Shown: positions 1-7,271 of the stretch, piece by piece
How the letters are laid out: every line of letters starts with the position of its first letter
Position numbering within the stretch: the first letter of the stretch is position 1
Assembly (NCBI GenBank): GCA_900540405.1
Contig: UQFW01000020.1
Span: 1 to 22,431 of the forward strand
Reading direction: 5' to 3'
Origin: Candidatus Avelusimicrobium faecicola
GTDB lineage: Bacteria > Elusimicrobiota > Elusimicrobia > Elusimicrobiales > Elusimicrobiaceae
Length of the DNA stretch: 22,431 nucleotides
Position numbers and translations under genes: made by a program
The notes under the pieces: generated by a model
What the model was told of the DNA's origin: nothing
Seen by the model: only the letters and a program-made list of their open reading frames with translations
Databases searched by the model: none

Positions 1-1
1 A

Positions 2-52
2 CTGCACGCCGTCCGCGCCGCCATGCAAATCAACTATTTTGAAAATAAGTAA
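2..52 (+). CDS. 3' end of an unidentified upstream gene (partial)
   Basis: An open frame enters from the left edge and stops at TAA 50-52, giving a 16-residue C-terminal tail that reads LHAVRAAMQINYFENK. The first half uses GC-rich codons like the rest of the window, unlike the AT-rich DNA that follows. This suggests the end of a native gene against which the restriction-modification block lies. The -35 box of the next promoter is embedded in the last codons. Too little is present to name a family. It could also be chance, since only 17 codons are visible. Confidence 0.45.
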   Translation: MHAVRAAMQINYFENK

Positions 53-67
53 AAAATAACATAGAAT
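39..67 (+). promoter_or_regulatory. Promoter of the methyltransferase gene
   Basis: TTGAAA at 39-44, a 17-bp spacer, and TAGAAT at 62-67 form a near-consensus sigma70-type promoter. Transcription would start around 74-75, only about 4-5 nt before the ATG at 79. The mRNA would then have almost no 5' leader and no room for a Shine-Dalgarno site. Confidence 0.65.
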
Positions 68-78
68 TAAAGTGAATT

Positions 79-1101
79 ATGGAAAAGGCAGATACAAAAA
101 AAGTTATTTTGGGCCAGTTTTTTACTAAAGAATCTATTTGGTTAAAAAAACAGGTTAAAGACTTTATTTTGTGTAGCGGGTGTACCGTAGCGTATGACCC
201 GTTTGCCGGGGCGGGGGATTTGTTGGAAGCGGCGCGCTTGTTAGGGTTTGACAAAACGGTGGGTTTGGATATAGACCCGCGGTTGCCTTGGCAAATCAAT
301 GATAGTCTAAAACAAATTCCGTCACTACCCAATGCCATTATAATTACGAATCCACCGTATATCGCCAGTTATTCTGCGGCCCGCAAGAAAGTTTTTTCGG
401 ATTTACAGGTATATTTCCATAATACTTATTACGATAATATCTATCTTTTAGCATTAGAGCAAATGTTAAAAGCACAACAGTATGTGGTGGCAATCGTGCC
501 GGAAACTTTTATTAATACGTCTTTCTATGGTAAAACGCGCTTGCATTCTTTAACTGTATTGGAACAAAGCCCTTTTTATGATACTGATTATCCGGTGGTA
601 GTTGCTTGTTTTGATGCAAAAGAAAAAAATGCTTCTCAAATATCTGTTTATAAAAACGAGCAATTTGTAAACACATTAGAAAAAATCAATTCTTTTCGCT
701 TGAAACCTACGAAAGATATTAAAATCCAATTTAATGATAAAAATGGGTGGCTTGCATTGAGGGCCATTGATTTAAGTTCTCCGCAAAAAACCATTGCTTT
801 TGATTTTAAGGATAAATTTAATTATGATTGGACCAAAGGCATTAAAGTTAGTTCACGGCTTTATTCGTTAATTGATATTGCGGTAGAAATTTCCCAACGC
901 GAAAATTTTATCAATCAAGCAAACGCTATTTTAGGTCAAATACGCCACAATTCCGCGGATATTATATTTTCTCCTTTCAAAGGGAACACCAAGGCTGGCG
1001 CGCGCCGACGGCGTTTAGATTATACAACTGCAAGGGCTATTTTGGAGCTTAGTTATAAAAAAATATACGGAGAGCCTTATGAACAATATAGATTTTTTTA
1101 A
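79..1101 (+). CDS. Type II restriction-modification adenine-specific DNA methyltransferase
   Basis: 340 residues. Motif I DPFAGAGD (from D40) is the S-adenosylmethionine-binding loop, and NPPY at residues 91-94 is the catalytic motif of N6-adenine (or N4-cytosine) amino-methyltransferases. The order SAM motif then NPPY is that of the gamma class. The N-terminal GQFFT-like segment is also typical of these enzymes. The enzyme should methylate the host recognition site and protect it from the nuclease encoded by the overlapping downstream gene. The gene is clearly AT-rich compared with everything after position 2100, which supports horizontal acquisition. The ATG at 79 follows no good Shine-Dalgarno site and lies about 5 nt from the predicted transcription start. 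The target sequence cannot be read from the protein. Confidence 0.9.
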   Translation: MEKADTKKVILGQFFTKESIWLKKQVKDFILCSGCTVAYDPFAGAGDLLEAARLLGFDKTVGLDIDPRLPWQINDSLKQIPSLPNAIIITNPPYIASYSAARKKVFSDLQVYFHNTYYDNIYLLALEQMLKAQQYVVAIVPETFINTSFYGKTRLHSLTVLEQSPFYDTDYPVVVACFDAKEKNASQISVYKNEQFVNTLEKINSFRLKPTKDIKIQFNDKNGWLALRAIDLSSPQKTIAFDFKDKFNYDWTKGIKVSSRLYSLIDIAVEISQRENFINQANAILGQIRHNSADIIFSPFKGNTKAGARRRRLDYTTARAILELSYKKIYGEPYEQYRFF

Positions 1102-2056
1102 TTTAATCGCTTCACATCCGGAAACTCTTTTGGATAAAGCGTATGCAGCTGCCAATGATATTTTAATTATTCCTACAAACGCGCACCAAAGTAATTCCCT
1201 TACACAAGCAAATGCCAAATTGATACGCTATATAAGTACTTTCCACACTTTAACCCAAGATTTACATTTGACCCGCACAGATACACAAGTGCAAAAATTG
1301 TTGACGGAAATTATGCGGGTTTTGGAAGTCAAAAATATTCATTTTTCAGCTTTTTGCCAGTATTTTATGGTTCATAACCTGTCTTTTTCTATTTACAAAG
1401 ATTTAGCGGAAGACGATAAGCGGGACTTTTTATTTTATGTATTGGAGGCTTACATAACTAAAAGGCATGATGTTTATTTGTCTTATGGATATTCCGACAT
1501 AGTTTTACAAACATTATGTGACAATTATTCTCATAAACGCAAAGGTATGGCCGGTATCCGCAAGATAGAGCAACAACTGGTTGGTTTAGGGTTTTCTCAT
1601 GCCAAAAAATATAAAGAATTGGGTTCTAAAACATATCTGTTCCCGGATAAAAAAGATAAAAAATTGTTCAAGGACATTCTAACTCAAAAGAATATTTCTT
1701 TTGTTTTCCGCGACGCAAAACAAGGGAAAAACCCAGATATATTATTTATAGTAGGTTCCGAAATATATATTGTAGAGCATAAAACGATGAAAGAAAGCGG
1801 TGGCGGACAGGACAAACAAGTGGTAGAGGTGCTGGATTTTATCCGTCAGCAAGATTCTAACCCCCAGGTGCATTATATTACATATATGGATGGAATCTTT
1901 GTAAATAAATTAGTTCACGCCTCGCATGATAAAAGTAAGGTTCAACTGGAACAAGCCACAGAAATTTTGAAGAAAAATCCAAGAAATTATTTTGTAAATA
2001 CCTTTGCTTTTGAAAAATTATTAAATCACTTATTGCAAAAACCAAGTAAAAAATAG
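1079..2056 (+). CDS. Type II restriction endonuclease, PD-(D/E)XK fold
   Basis: 325 residues. The core P219-D220 followed 13 residues later by E233-H-K235 matches a PD-(D/E)XK nuclease active site (the ExK variant), with the acidic and lysine residues expected to bind Mg2+ and cut DNA. The N-terminal two thirds is a helical region with no motif I recognise, and probably carries the specificity. The start ATG lies 23 nt inside the end of the methyltransferase gene and has its own GGAG site at 1069-1072, so translation is probably coupled and follows methyltransferase synthesis. That order is typical of systems that must methylate before they cut. AT-rich like its partner. Assignment as the cognate nuclease rests on the active-site motif and position; family and cut site are unknown. 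Confidence 0.8.
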   Translation: MNNIDFFNLIASHPETLLDKAYAAANDILIIPTNAHQSNSLTQANAKLIRYISTFHTLTQDLHLTRTDTQVQKLLTEIMRVLEVKNIHFSAFCQYFMVHNLSFSIYKDLAEDDKRDFLFYVLEAYITKRHDVYLSYGYSDIVLQTLCDNYSHKRKGMAGIRKIEQQLVGLGFSHAKKYKELGSKTYLFPDKKDKKLFKDILTQKNISFVFRDAKQGKNPDILFIVGSEIYIVEHKTMKESGGGQDKQVVEVLDFIRQQDSNPQVHYITYMDGIFVNKLVHASHDKSKVQLEQATEILKKNPRNYFVNTFAFEKLLNHLLQKPSKK

Positions 2057-2092
2057 GTCCAAGGACCCATGGTTTTTGGCGGGAGTTTCGGT

Positions 2093-2098
2093 TATACT
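2093..2098 (+). promoter_or_regulatory. -10 box of the secreted-protein gene
   Basis: TATACT at 2093-2098 lies 21 nt before the AAGGAG ribosome site's downstream ATG at 2120. No convincing -35 box is visible at the right distance. A short inverted repeat, GGTCC-AA-GGACC (2056-2067), sits just upstream. The promoter separates this gene from the restriction-modification pair. Confidence 0.45.
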
Positions 2099-2119
2099 AT
2101 GGGTATAAGGAGAATTTTT

Positions 2120-3040
2120 ATGAATACACGCATACTGATTTTTATGTTAGCTGCCGGGGTGGCCTTTTCGGCTTCCTCCGTGCCGGTACAGGCCCAAGGC
2201 GTTCAAGGGGCTAAAAAAGCCGTAGCCACATTGGGCAAGCAAGCCACCCAAAAAGCGGCCCATTCTCCGTGGGAGGGGGTGGCTGTTAAAACAGCTAAAT
2301 CCGGGGCCGCGGCCGAGCATAAAGCCGCCCGGGCAACCTCGCAAAATTTCAAAGCCAAAATGGCCGCCAAATACCCCAAAGCCGTGGTTTGGTATGAACA
2401 GCGGGTAAACGGTAAAAATGTGCAACAGGCGTTAAGGCGCGCGGTGGAATTGCGCGGTATGCGCCCGGCTACTCCGTGGCCCAAAACCCAGCCGCAAGCC
2501 GCCATTACGGTATCTTCTATGAAAGGGCTTACGTTGGACGGTTTCACCGGGGACGTCGGCCGTGCGCCGGTGCCGAAAAACAACATCTATTTGTACCGGG
2601 GAATGGGGTTAGACGAAAAAGCGTTGCGTAATGTGCTGAAAAAAGGCCTGCGTGCGCGGGATACCGGCTCCGAGGCCAACGCGGTGGAATTGCAAACCCG
2701 GTTGGTGCAAGGCGGCACTATGCCGATATCTTCCGATTTATTAAAAGATATGCACACCCAGCAGACGAACTTAACGACGGACCCGCAGGGCACGCTCCAC
2801 TATGTTTATTTGCATAGCTTTACCCAGGGCAAAGTTCCTGTGATTGTGACGGTGCGCAACTGGCGCCCCAAAGGGCATAACGGCTATTTTGTGACGAAAG
2901 AAGACATCCCGGTTTCTGATTTTGTGGAAGTTTCCGCCTTTGTGCAAGGCCCTAACAATACACCGATTTGGTGCCGTGTCAGTTTGGCCAAAGACGGCCA
3001 CTCGTTGGTGTTTGCGCCGTATATGCCGTTTGAGCGTTAA
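2120..3040 (+). CDS. Secreted protein of unknown function with ADP-ribosyltransferase-like features
   Basis: 306 residues. The start at 2120 is chosen over an in-frame ATG at 2069 because AAGGAG (2107-2112) sits 7 nt before it and the product then begins with a clear Sec signal peptide: MNTR, a hydrophobic core, then a likely cut after VQA near residue 24. The next ~110 residues are Ala/Lys-rich and low in complexity. From about residue 150 there is a globular domain with an IYLYRGM segment (R160) followed by a helix and a KGLRARD turn. It also has a hydrophobic strand around VYLHSFTQGK, and a VPVSDFVEV-like C-terminal strand. A 'YRG' arginine followed much later by a Glu-bearing strand recalls the R-S-E class of ADP-ribosyltransferases, but this is pattern resemblance only. 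Unlike the R-M pair, it is GC-rich. Function unknown. Confidence 0.75.
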   Translation: MNTRILIFMLAAGVAFSASSVPVQAQGVQGAKKAVATLGKQATQKAAHSPWEGVAVKTAKSGAAAEHKAARATSQNFKAKMAAKYPKAVVWYEQRVNGKNVQQALRRAVELRGMRPATPWPKTQPQAAITVSSMKGLTLDGFTGDVGRAPVPKNNIYLYRGMGLDEKALRNVLKKGLRARDTGSEANAVELQTRLVQGGTMPISSDLLKDMHTQQTNLTTDPQGTLHYVYLHSFTQGKVPVIVTVRNWRPKGHNGYFVTKEDIPVSDFVEVSAFVQGPNNTPIWCRVSLAKDGHSLVFAPYMPFER

Positions 3041-3064
3041 TTTGGAAACACATCATAAAAAATA

Positions 3065-3092
3065 CCCCGGGTTTTAAGGCCCGGGGTTTTTT
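3065..3092 (+). terminator. Rho-independent terminator after the secreted-protein gene
   Basis: CCCCGGG (3065-3071) pairs with CCCGGGG (3080-3086), followed by a run of T from 3087 to 3092. An A-rich run precedes it, so it may also work in the opposite direction. Confidence 0.85.
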
Positions 3093-3117
3093 GTTTATAA
3101 CTACTGCTCACAATAAA

Positions 3118-3137
3118 CCCCGGGCGTAAGCCCGGGG
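3118..3137 (-). terminator. Terminator hairpin downstream of hydG
   Basis: A perfect 8-bp stem (CCCCGGGC 3118-3125, GCCCGGGG 3130-3137) with a GTAA loop. On the minus strand it is followed by TTTATTG. It lies 49 nt past the hydG stop. A smaller hairpin CGGCTT-AA-AAGCCG (3158-3171) lies between it and the gene. Confidence 0.65.
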
Positions 3138-3185
3138 AGTTTCATATAGAATACAAACGGCTTAAAAGCCGCGCACGCGGGATAA

Positions 3186-4568
3186 TTAAAAGTACAAATC
3201 CCGCTTACCGGCTTTGATTTTTTGCAAGTTTTCGTCAATCATTTTGCGTATGGGGGTGCCTTCGGCAAAGTTGGCTTGGGTGGTTTCTGCAATCAACTTG
3301 AGCCCTTTGTTTTTGAGCCCTTCCGGCGCAAAATCGTACAGGTATTCCGCAAACGTAAACATGGCGTTGGGCAAACAATGGGTTTTTATTAACCCCGGTT
3401 TGGCCATATCCATAAAGTCTTTACCCACGCGGCCCAGGCGGTAGCACCCGGTGCAGAAAGACGGCATGTGTTTGGCATCCACAATCGCTTCAATCACTTG
3501 GTCGGTGGTGCGTTCGTCCGTCAGCGTGAATTGGCTTCCGTTCTGTTTATCGTAGGAATATCCGCCCGGGTTGACGCGGGAAGCGGCGGAAATTTGCGAT
3601 ACGCCCAACTCCAAACATTCGTTGCGGGTTTGGGGCGTTTCGCGCGTGCTTAAAATAATGCCCGTGTACGGCACGGCCAGGCGCAATACCGCCACGCAGG
3701 TTTTGAATTCTTCGGTACTCATCACATCATTAGGGTGTTGGCTGAAGTCCGAGCCGTCCGCCGGCTCAATGCGCGGGATGGAAATGGTGTGCGGGCCGAC
3801 GCCGTAAGTTTTATCCAAATACGCGGCGTGTTCCAGGGTGGCTAAAATTTCGTATTTATGGTCATAGAGCCCCAAGAGCGGCCCGATACCTACGTCGTTA
3901 ATGCCGGCTTGCAAGGCGCGGTCCATGGCGTCTAAGCGGAACTGGTAATCCTTTTTGGCTCCGGCAATATGCAATTTTTCGTACGTTTCTTTGTGGTACG
4001 TTTCCTGGAAAAGCTGGTAGGTGCCAATGTGGCATTTTTTTAATTCTTCAAATTCCGGCTCCGTTAAAGGCGCAATATTTACGTTGACGCGGCGGATGTT
4101 TTGCCCGTTCCAACGGGTATCGTAAATGGCTTTAATGGAATCATACACATACTGTAAACCGCCGCCGGGGTAGGCTTCTCCGGCCACCATTAAAATCCGT
4201 TTGTGGCCCTGCTTTAGTAGCGCCGTCACCTCTTGGTTGATTTCGTCCATGGTGCTGGCGTGGCGTTTTAAGTGCGTGTTGGAGCGGCGGAACGCGCAGT
4301 AAACACATTCGTTGGTGCAAATGTTGGAAATATACAGCGGGGCAAATAATACAATGCGGTTGCCGTAAATGGCTTCTTTTACATATTTGGCCGCATCAAA
4401 AATCTTTTGCAGGAGGTTTTTATCCGTCACGTTGAGCAAAACGGCGGCTTCCTCCAGCGTAATGCCTTTTAATTGTTTGGCTTTTTCTAAAATTCCCGTC
4501 ACCTCGCTATCCGTGTGCGATTTGGCACGTTCCAAGGTTCGTTGCAGTTTTTCGTCATCAATAATCAT
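3186..4568 (-). CDS. hydG: [FeFe]-hydrogenase maturase HydG (radical SAM tyrosine lyase)
   Basis: 460 residues from the chosen start. HydG splits tyrosine to give the CO and CN- ligands of the hydrogenase H-cluster. The radical-SAM cluster motif CX3CX2C is present (C84, C88, C91) inside a ThiH/HydG-type context. The C-terminal CX2CX22C motif (C372, C375, C398), which binds the auxiliary Fe-S cluster and separates HydG from ThiH, is exact. A longer in-frame start at 4631 was rejected: it would add a tail unlike the family, and the predicted promoter lies inside that stretch. The ATG at 4568 has only a weak AAGAG three bases upstream. The -10 box ends 8 nt before the ATG, so the mRNA may be leaderless. 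The partner genes hydE, hydF and the hydrogenase itself are not in the window. Implies H2 metabolism in an anaerobe. Confidence 0.95.
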   Translation of the reverse strand: MIIDDEKLQRTLERAKSHTDSEVTGILEKAKQLKGITLEEAAVLLNVTDKNLLQKIFDAAKYVKEAIYGNRIVLFAPLYISNICTNECVYCAFRRSNTHLKRHASTMDEINQEVTALLKQGHKRILMVAGEAYPGGGLQYVYDSIKAIYDTRWNGQNIRRVNVNIAPLTEPEFEELKKCHIGTYQLFQETYHKETYEKLHIAGAKKDYQFRLDAMDRALQAGINDVGIGPLLGLYDHKYEILATLEHAAYLDKTYGVGPHTISIPRIEPADGSDFSQHPNDVMSTEEFKTCVAVLRLAVPYTGIILSTRETPQTRNECLELGVSQISAASRVNPGGYSYDKQNGSQFTLTDERTTDQVIEAIVDAKHMPSFCTGCYRLGRVGKDFMDMAKPGLIKTHCLPNAMFTFAEYLYDFAPEGLKNKGLKLIAETTQANFAEGTPIRKMIDENLQKIKAGKRDLYF

Positions 4569-4575
4569 ATCTCTT

Positions 4576-4604
4576 ATATTACAATTTTTGGGCGGTTTAG
4601 TCAG
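4576..4604 (-). promoter_or_regulatory. hydG promoter
   Basis: On the minus strand, CTGACT (4604-4599), a 17-bp spacer and TAATAT (4581-4576). The -10 box ends 8 nt from the hydG ATG, so the predicted transcription start coincides with the start codon. Confidence 0.5.
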
Positions 4605-4630
4605 CCGGGATGCTTTTGTTTTTGGTATCA

Positions 4631-4636
4631 TATAAG
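4631..4636 (+). promoter_or_regulatory. Possible -10 box for the LtaS-like envelope operon
   Basis: TATAAG at 4631-4636 lies 28 nt before the start codon at 4664, with a GGAGG ribosome site at 4655-4659 between them. No good -35 box is seen. The intergenic space is shared with the divergent hydG promoter. Confidence 0.35.
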
Positions 4637-4663
4637 TAAGCTGTTTTTACCCCTGGAGGTTGT

Positions 4664-6685
4664 ATGAAAAAAGTGGTTGTTCCCCGCTGGATAAAATCTT
4701 ACGCAAGTTTTATTCTGGCAAACTGGCTGTTTTTTACGCTGATGCGTTTGATTTTTCTGTTTGTTTTCCGTGCGGCGCTTGTGCCGCAGGCGTACCATGA
4801 ACTTTGGAAAACCTTTTATTTGGGGGCCAAGTTTGATGCCCGCCTGGCTTGCGCGTTAGCCATTCCGTTGGGGTTATATTTAACCGTTTGCGCGTTTTGG
4901 AAAGGCGCGCGCTATATTAAAAAAGGGGTCAGCGCCCTCTACGGCCTGTTGGAAGCCGCTGTTTTGCTAGTGTACTTTGCCGATTTCGCCCACTATGCGT
5001 ATATTTCCATGCGCATTAACTATTCCATTTTTAAGTATTCCGAAAACCCGCTGATTTCTTTGCAAATGGCGTGGGAAACGTACCCGTTGGTGTGGGCCGT
5101 TTTGGGGCTCCTTTTATGGGGTATATTGGCTTACTTTTTTGTTAAAAAATTGTGCGTGCGCGCCTTCGCGCAGGAAGAATCTTTCCGCTGGAAAGGCAAA
5201 TTGGGGTGGTTCTTTATTGGGCTCCTTGCCACCGGCGCCCTTATGTTCGGGCAAATCAGCCAGTATCCGCTAAGGTGGAGTAATGCGTACCATTCCACCA
5301 ATAACTTTATTTGCAACTTAACGCTCAACCCGGGGATGAACTTGTTTGATACGGCGCGGTTTGCCAAAAATGTATCGTTTGACCGGGAAAAAACACAAGC
5401 CTATTACGACGAAGTTGCCAAATTTTTAGGGGTAGATAACCCGGATAAAGAAACGCTCAACTTTATGCGTACGGTTCCGGCTAAACCCAAGGCTGAGCAA
5501 AAAGATTATAACGTGATTGTTATTTTTATGGAGTCTTTGGCGTGGAATAAAACGTCCATGACGAACCCGGATATTGACCCGACCCCGTTTATTAATGCGT
5601 TATCCAAACGCTCTGTTTTGTTTAACCATTTCTTTACGCCCACCTCCGCCACGGCGCGTGCGGTGTTTGCCACCGTCACCAGTATCCCGGACGTCACGTC
5701 TTTCAAAACCAGCTCCCGCAACCCGCTGATTGTAGACCAGCACGTTATTGCCAACGCGCTGACGGATTATGAAAAATACTACTTTATCGGCGGCAGCTCC
5801 AGCTGGGGCAACATTCGCGGTATTTTGGAACATAACATTACCGATATTAATATGTACGAAGAAGGCAAGTTCCAAAACGAGCACCGCAACGACGTGTGGG
5901 GTATTTCGGATTTGGACTTGTTCCGCGAAGCGGACCGCATTTTGACCGAGGACCAACAAAAGCATAAAAAGCCGTTCTTTGCTTTTGTGCAAACGGCCGG
6001 ATACCACCGCCCGTATACAATCCCTAAAGATAATGCCGGATTCCAATTAAAAGACATTGGCGAAGATTTGGCCCACAAACGCAGTTTTGTAAGCGTGGCG
6101 GAGTACAATTCTTTGCGCTTTTCTGACCATGCTTTGCAGGAGTTTTTCAAACTGGCCGAAAAAGAGCCGTGGTGGGATAATACGTTAGTGGTTATTTTTG
6201 GGGACCATGGGCTTTCGGCCCCGCAGTCCGAAAATATGCCCCGCGGTTATGTGGAACATAATTTAATCAACCACCAAGTGCCGCTTATTTTGACGGGCGG
6301 GGCCATTAAAGAGCCGAAAGTCATTACCCGTACGGCCAGCCAGGTGGACGTTCTGCCGATTATTATGGGCATTTTGGGCCGCCCGTATTTTACGCGCGCT
6401 ATCGGGCGCGACGTGTTGGGCCATAACGAATACCCGCAAGGCGCCTTGATTTACGGCTGGGCCAACGAGCCGCACCCCATCGGGTTTGTGGAGGGGGAAT
6501 ATTTCTACAATAACAAAGGCGGGCAGGAAGGTCTTTACAAGTACGCCCAAGATACTTATAATGAAGATATTTCCAAAAAAGAGCCGGCCCGCTTTGAGCG
6601 TATGAAAAAACTGGCGTTGGGGTTGTATGAAACGTCGCAATATTTGGAATATAATAATAAAAAAAGAGATGAAAAAGACGACTAG
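4664..6685 (+). CDS. LtaS/MdoB-family membrane phosphoglycerol (or phosphoethanolamine) transferase
   Basis: 673 residues. About five hydrophobic segments span residues ~12-37, 58-78, 88-113, 136-162 and 184-200, followed by a large extracytoplasmic sulfatase/alkaline-phosphatase-fold domain from about 280. Visible active-site parts are the metal-binding Glu in VIVIFMES (~290), the candidate nucleophile Thr in SATARA (~329), and the FGDHG metal ligands (~512-516). LtaS enzymes polymerise glycerol phosphate in Gram-positives; in diderms MdoB and relatives decorate periplasmic glucans or other glycans with head groups from phosphatidylglycerol. The latter is more likely here because the window also encodes an MsbA-type exporter. 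GGAGG at 4655-4659 fixes the start. Its stop codon is nested in the ribosome site of lemA (AGGAGG, 6684-6689), so the two genes are translated as one unit. Confidence 0.88.
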   Translation: MKKVVVPRWIKSYASFILANWLFFTLMRLIFLFVFRAALVPQAYHELWKTFYLGAKFDARLACALAIPLGLYLTVCAFWKGARYIKKGVSALYGLLEAAVLLVYFADFAHYAYISMRINYSIFKYSENPLISLQMAWETYPLVWAVLGLLLWGILAYFFVKKLCVRAFAQEESFRWKGKLGWFFIGLLATGALMFGQISQYPLRWSNAYHSTNNFICNLTLNPGMNLFDTARFAKNVSFDREKTQAYYDEVAKFLGVDNPDKETLNFMRTVPAKPKAEQKDYNVIVIFMESLAWNKTSMTNPDIDPTPFINALSKRSVLFNHFFTPTSATARAVFATVTSIPDVTSFKTSSRNPLIVDQHVIANALTDYEKYYFIGGSSSWGNIRGILEHNITDINMYEEGKFQNEHRNDVWGISDLDLFREADRILTEDQQKHKKPFFAFVQTAGYHRPYTIPKDNAGFQLKDIGEDLAHKRSFVSVAEYNSLRFSDHALQEFFKLAEKEPWWDNTLVVIFGDHGLSAPQSENMPRGYVEHNLINHQVPLILTGGAIKEPKVITRTASQVDVLPIIMGILGRPYFTRAIGRDVLGHNEYPQGALIYGWANEPHPIGFVEGEYFYNNKGGQEGLYKYAQDTYNEDISKKEPARFERMKKLALGLYETSQYLEYNNKKRDEKDD

Positions 6686-6697
6686 GAGGGTTTGTAA

Positions 6698-7261
6698 ATG
6701 AGCACAGGATTAATTGTTTTAATTATAGTAATTGTTGTAGCTGTATATTTTGGTATGGCGTATAATACGTTTATTACGCTTAAAAACCGCGTGAAAGAGG
6801 CGTGGAGCGATATTGAAGTGCAAATGAAGCGCCGCTATGACTTAATCCCCAATTTGGTGGAAACGGTAAAAGGCTATGCCGCGCACGAAAGCGGCACGCT
6901 GGAAAAAGTAATTCAAGCGCGCAATATGGCCATGGCCCAGCACGGTTCTATGAAGGAAGTAGCGCAGAGCGAAAACATCCTTACGGGGGCGTTAAAATCT
7001 CTGTTTGCCTTAAAAGAAAGCTACCCGGATTTGAAAGCCAACCAAAACTTTTTGGAACTCCAACGCGAACTGCGCGACACGGAAGACAAACTGCAAGCCG
7101 CCCGCCGCTTTTATAACGGAAACGTAATGAACTTAAACAACAAAGTGGAAATGTTCCCCAGCAACATTATTGCCGGTATGTTCCATTTTGAAAAAGCGGA
7201 ATTTTTTGAACTGGCCGAGGGGGAACAGGAAGCCCGCCAGGCGGTAAAAGTAAAATTCTAA
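6698..7261 (+). CDS. lemA: LemA family membrane protein
   Basis: 187 residues, the usual family length. It has one N-terminal transmembrane helix (residues ~4-21) followed by a helical domain. The family signatures are intact: a WSDIEVQMKRRYDLIPNLV-like stretch near residues 36-54, GYAAHE just after it, and RRFYNG followed by FPSNIIAGMF near the C-terminus. LemA is a helical-bundle membrane protein of poorly defined function, often next to M48 proteases as here. The ribosome site AGGAGG lies 7 nt upstream and overlaps the stop of the LtaS-like gene; the protease gene begins 10 nt downstream. This is the conserved copy; two divergent copies follow at 9384 and 10543. Confidence 0.95.
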   Translation: MSTGLIVLIIVIVVAVYFGMAYNTFITLKNRVKEAWSDIEVQMKRRYDLIPNLVETVKGYAAHESGTLEKVIQARNMAMAQHGSMKEVAQSENILTGALKSLFALKESYPDLKANQNFLELQRELRDTEDKLQAARRFYNGNVMNLNNKVEMFPSNIIAGMFHFEKAEFFELAEGEQEARQAVKVKF

Positions 7262-7271
7262 CGGGGTATGA

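Noticed and set aside
30..338. Antisense open frame opposite the methyltransferase start
   Set aside because: No recognisable motif and it overlaps a clear promoter and gene on the plus strand.
2056..2079. GGTCC-AA-GGACC inverted repeat as a terminator for the R-M pair
   Set aside because: The centre is only 2 nt, too short for a hairpin loop, and the following T-run is short and interrupted; no terminator call is made.
4664..6685. Calling the sulfatase-fold gene true lipoteichoic acid synthase
   Set aside because: Fold and motifs fit the wider LtaS/MdoB family, but the MsbA-type gene suggests a diderm, where lipoteichoic acid is not expected.
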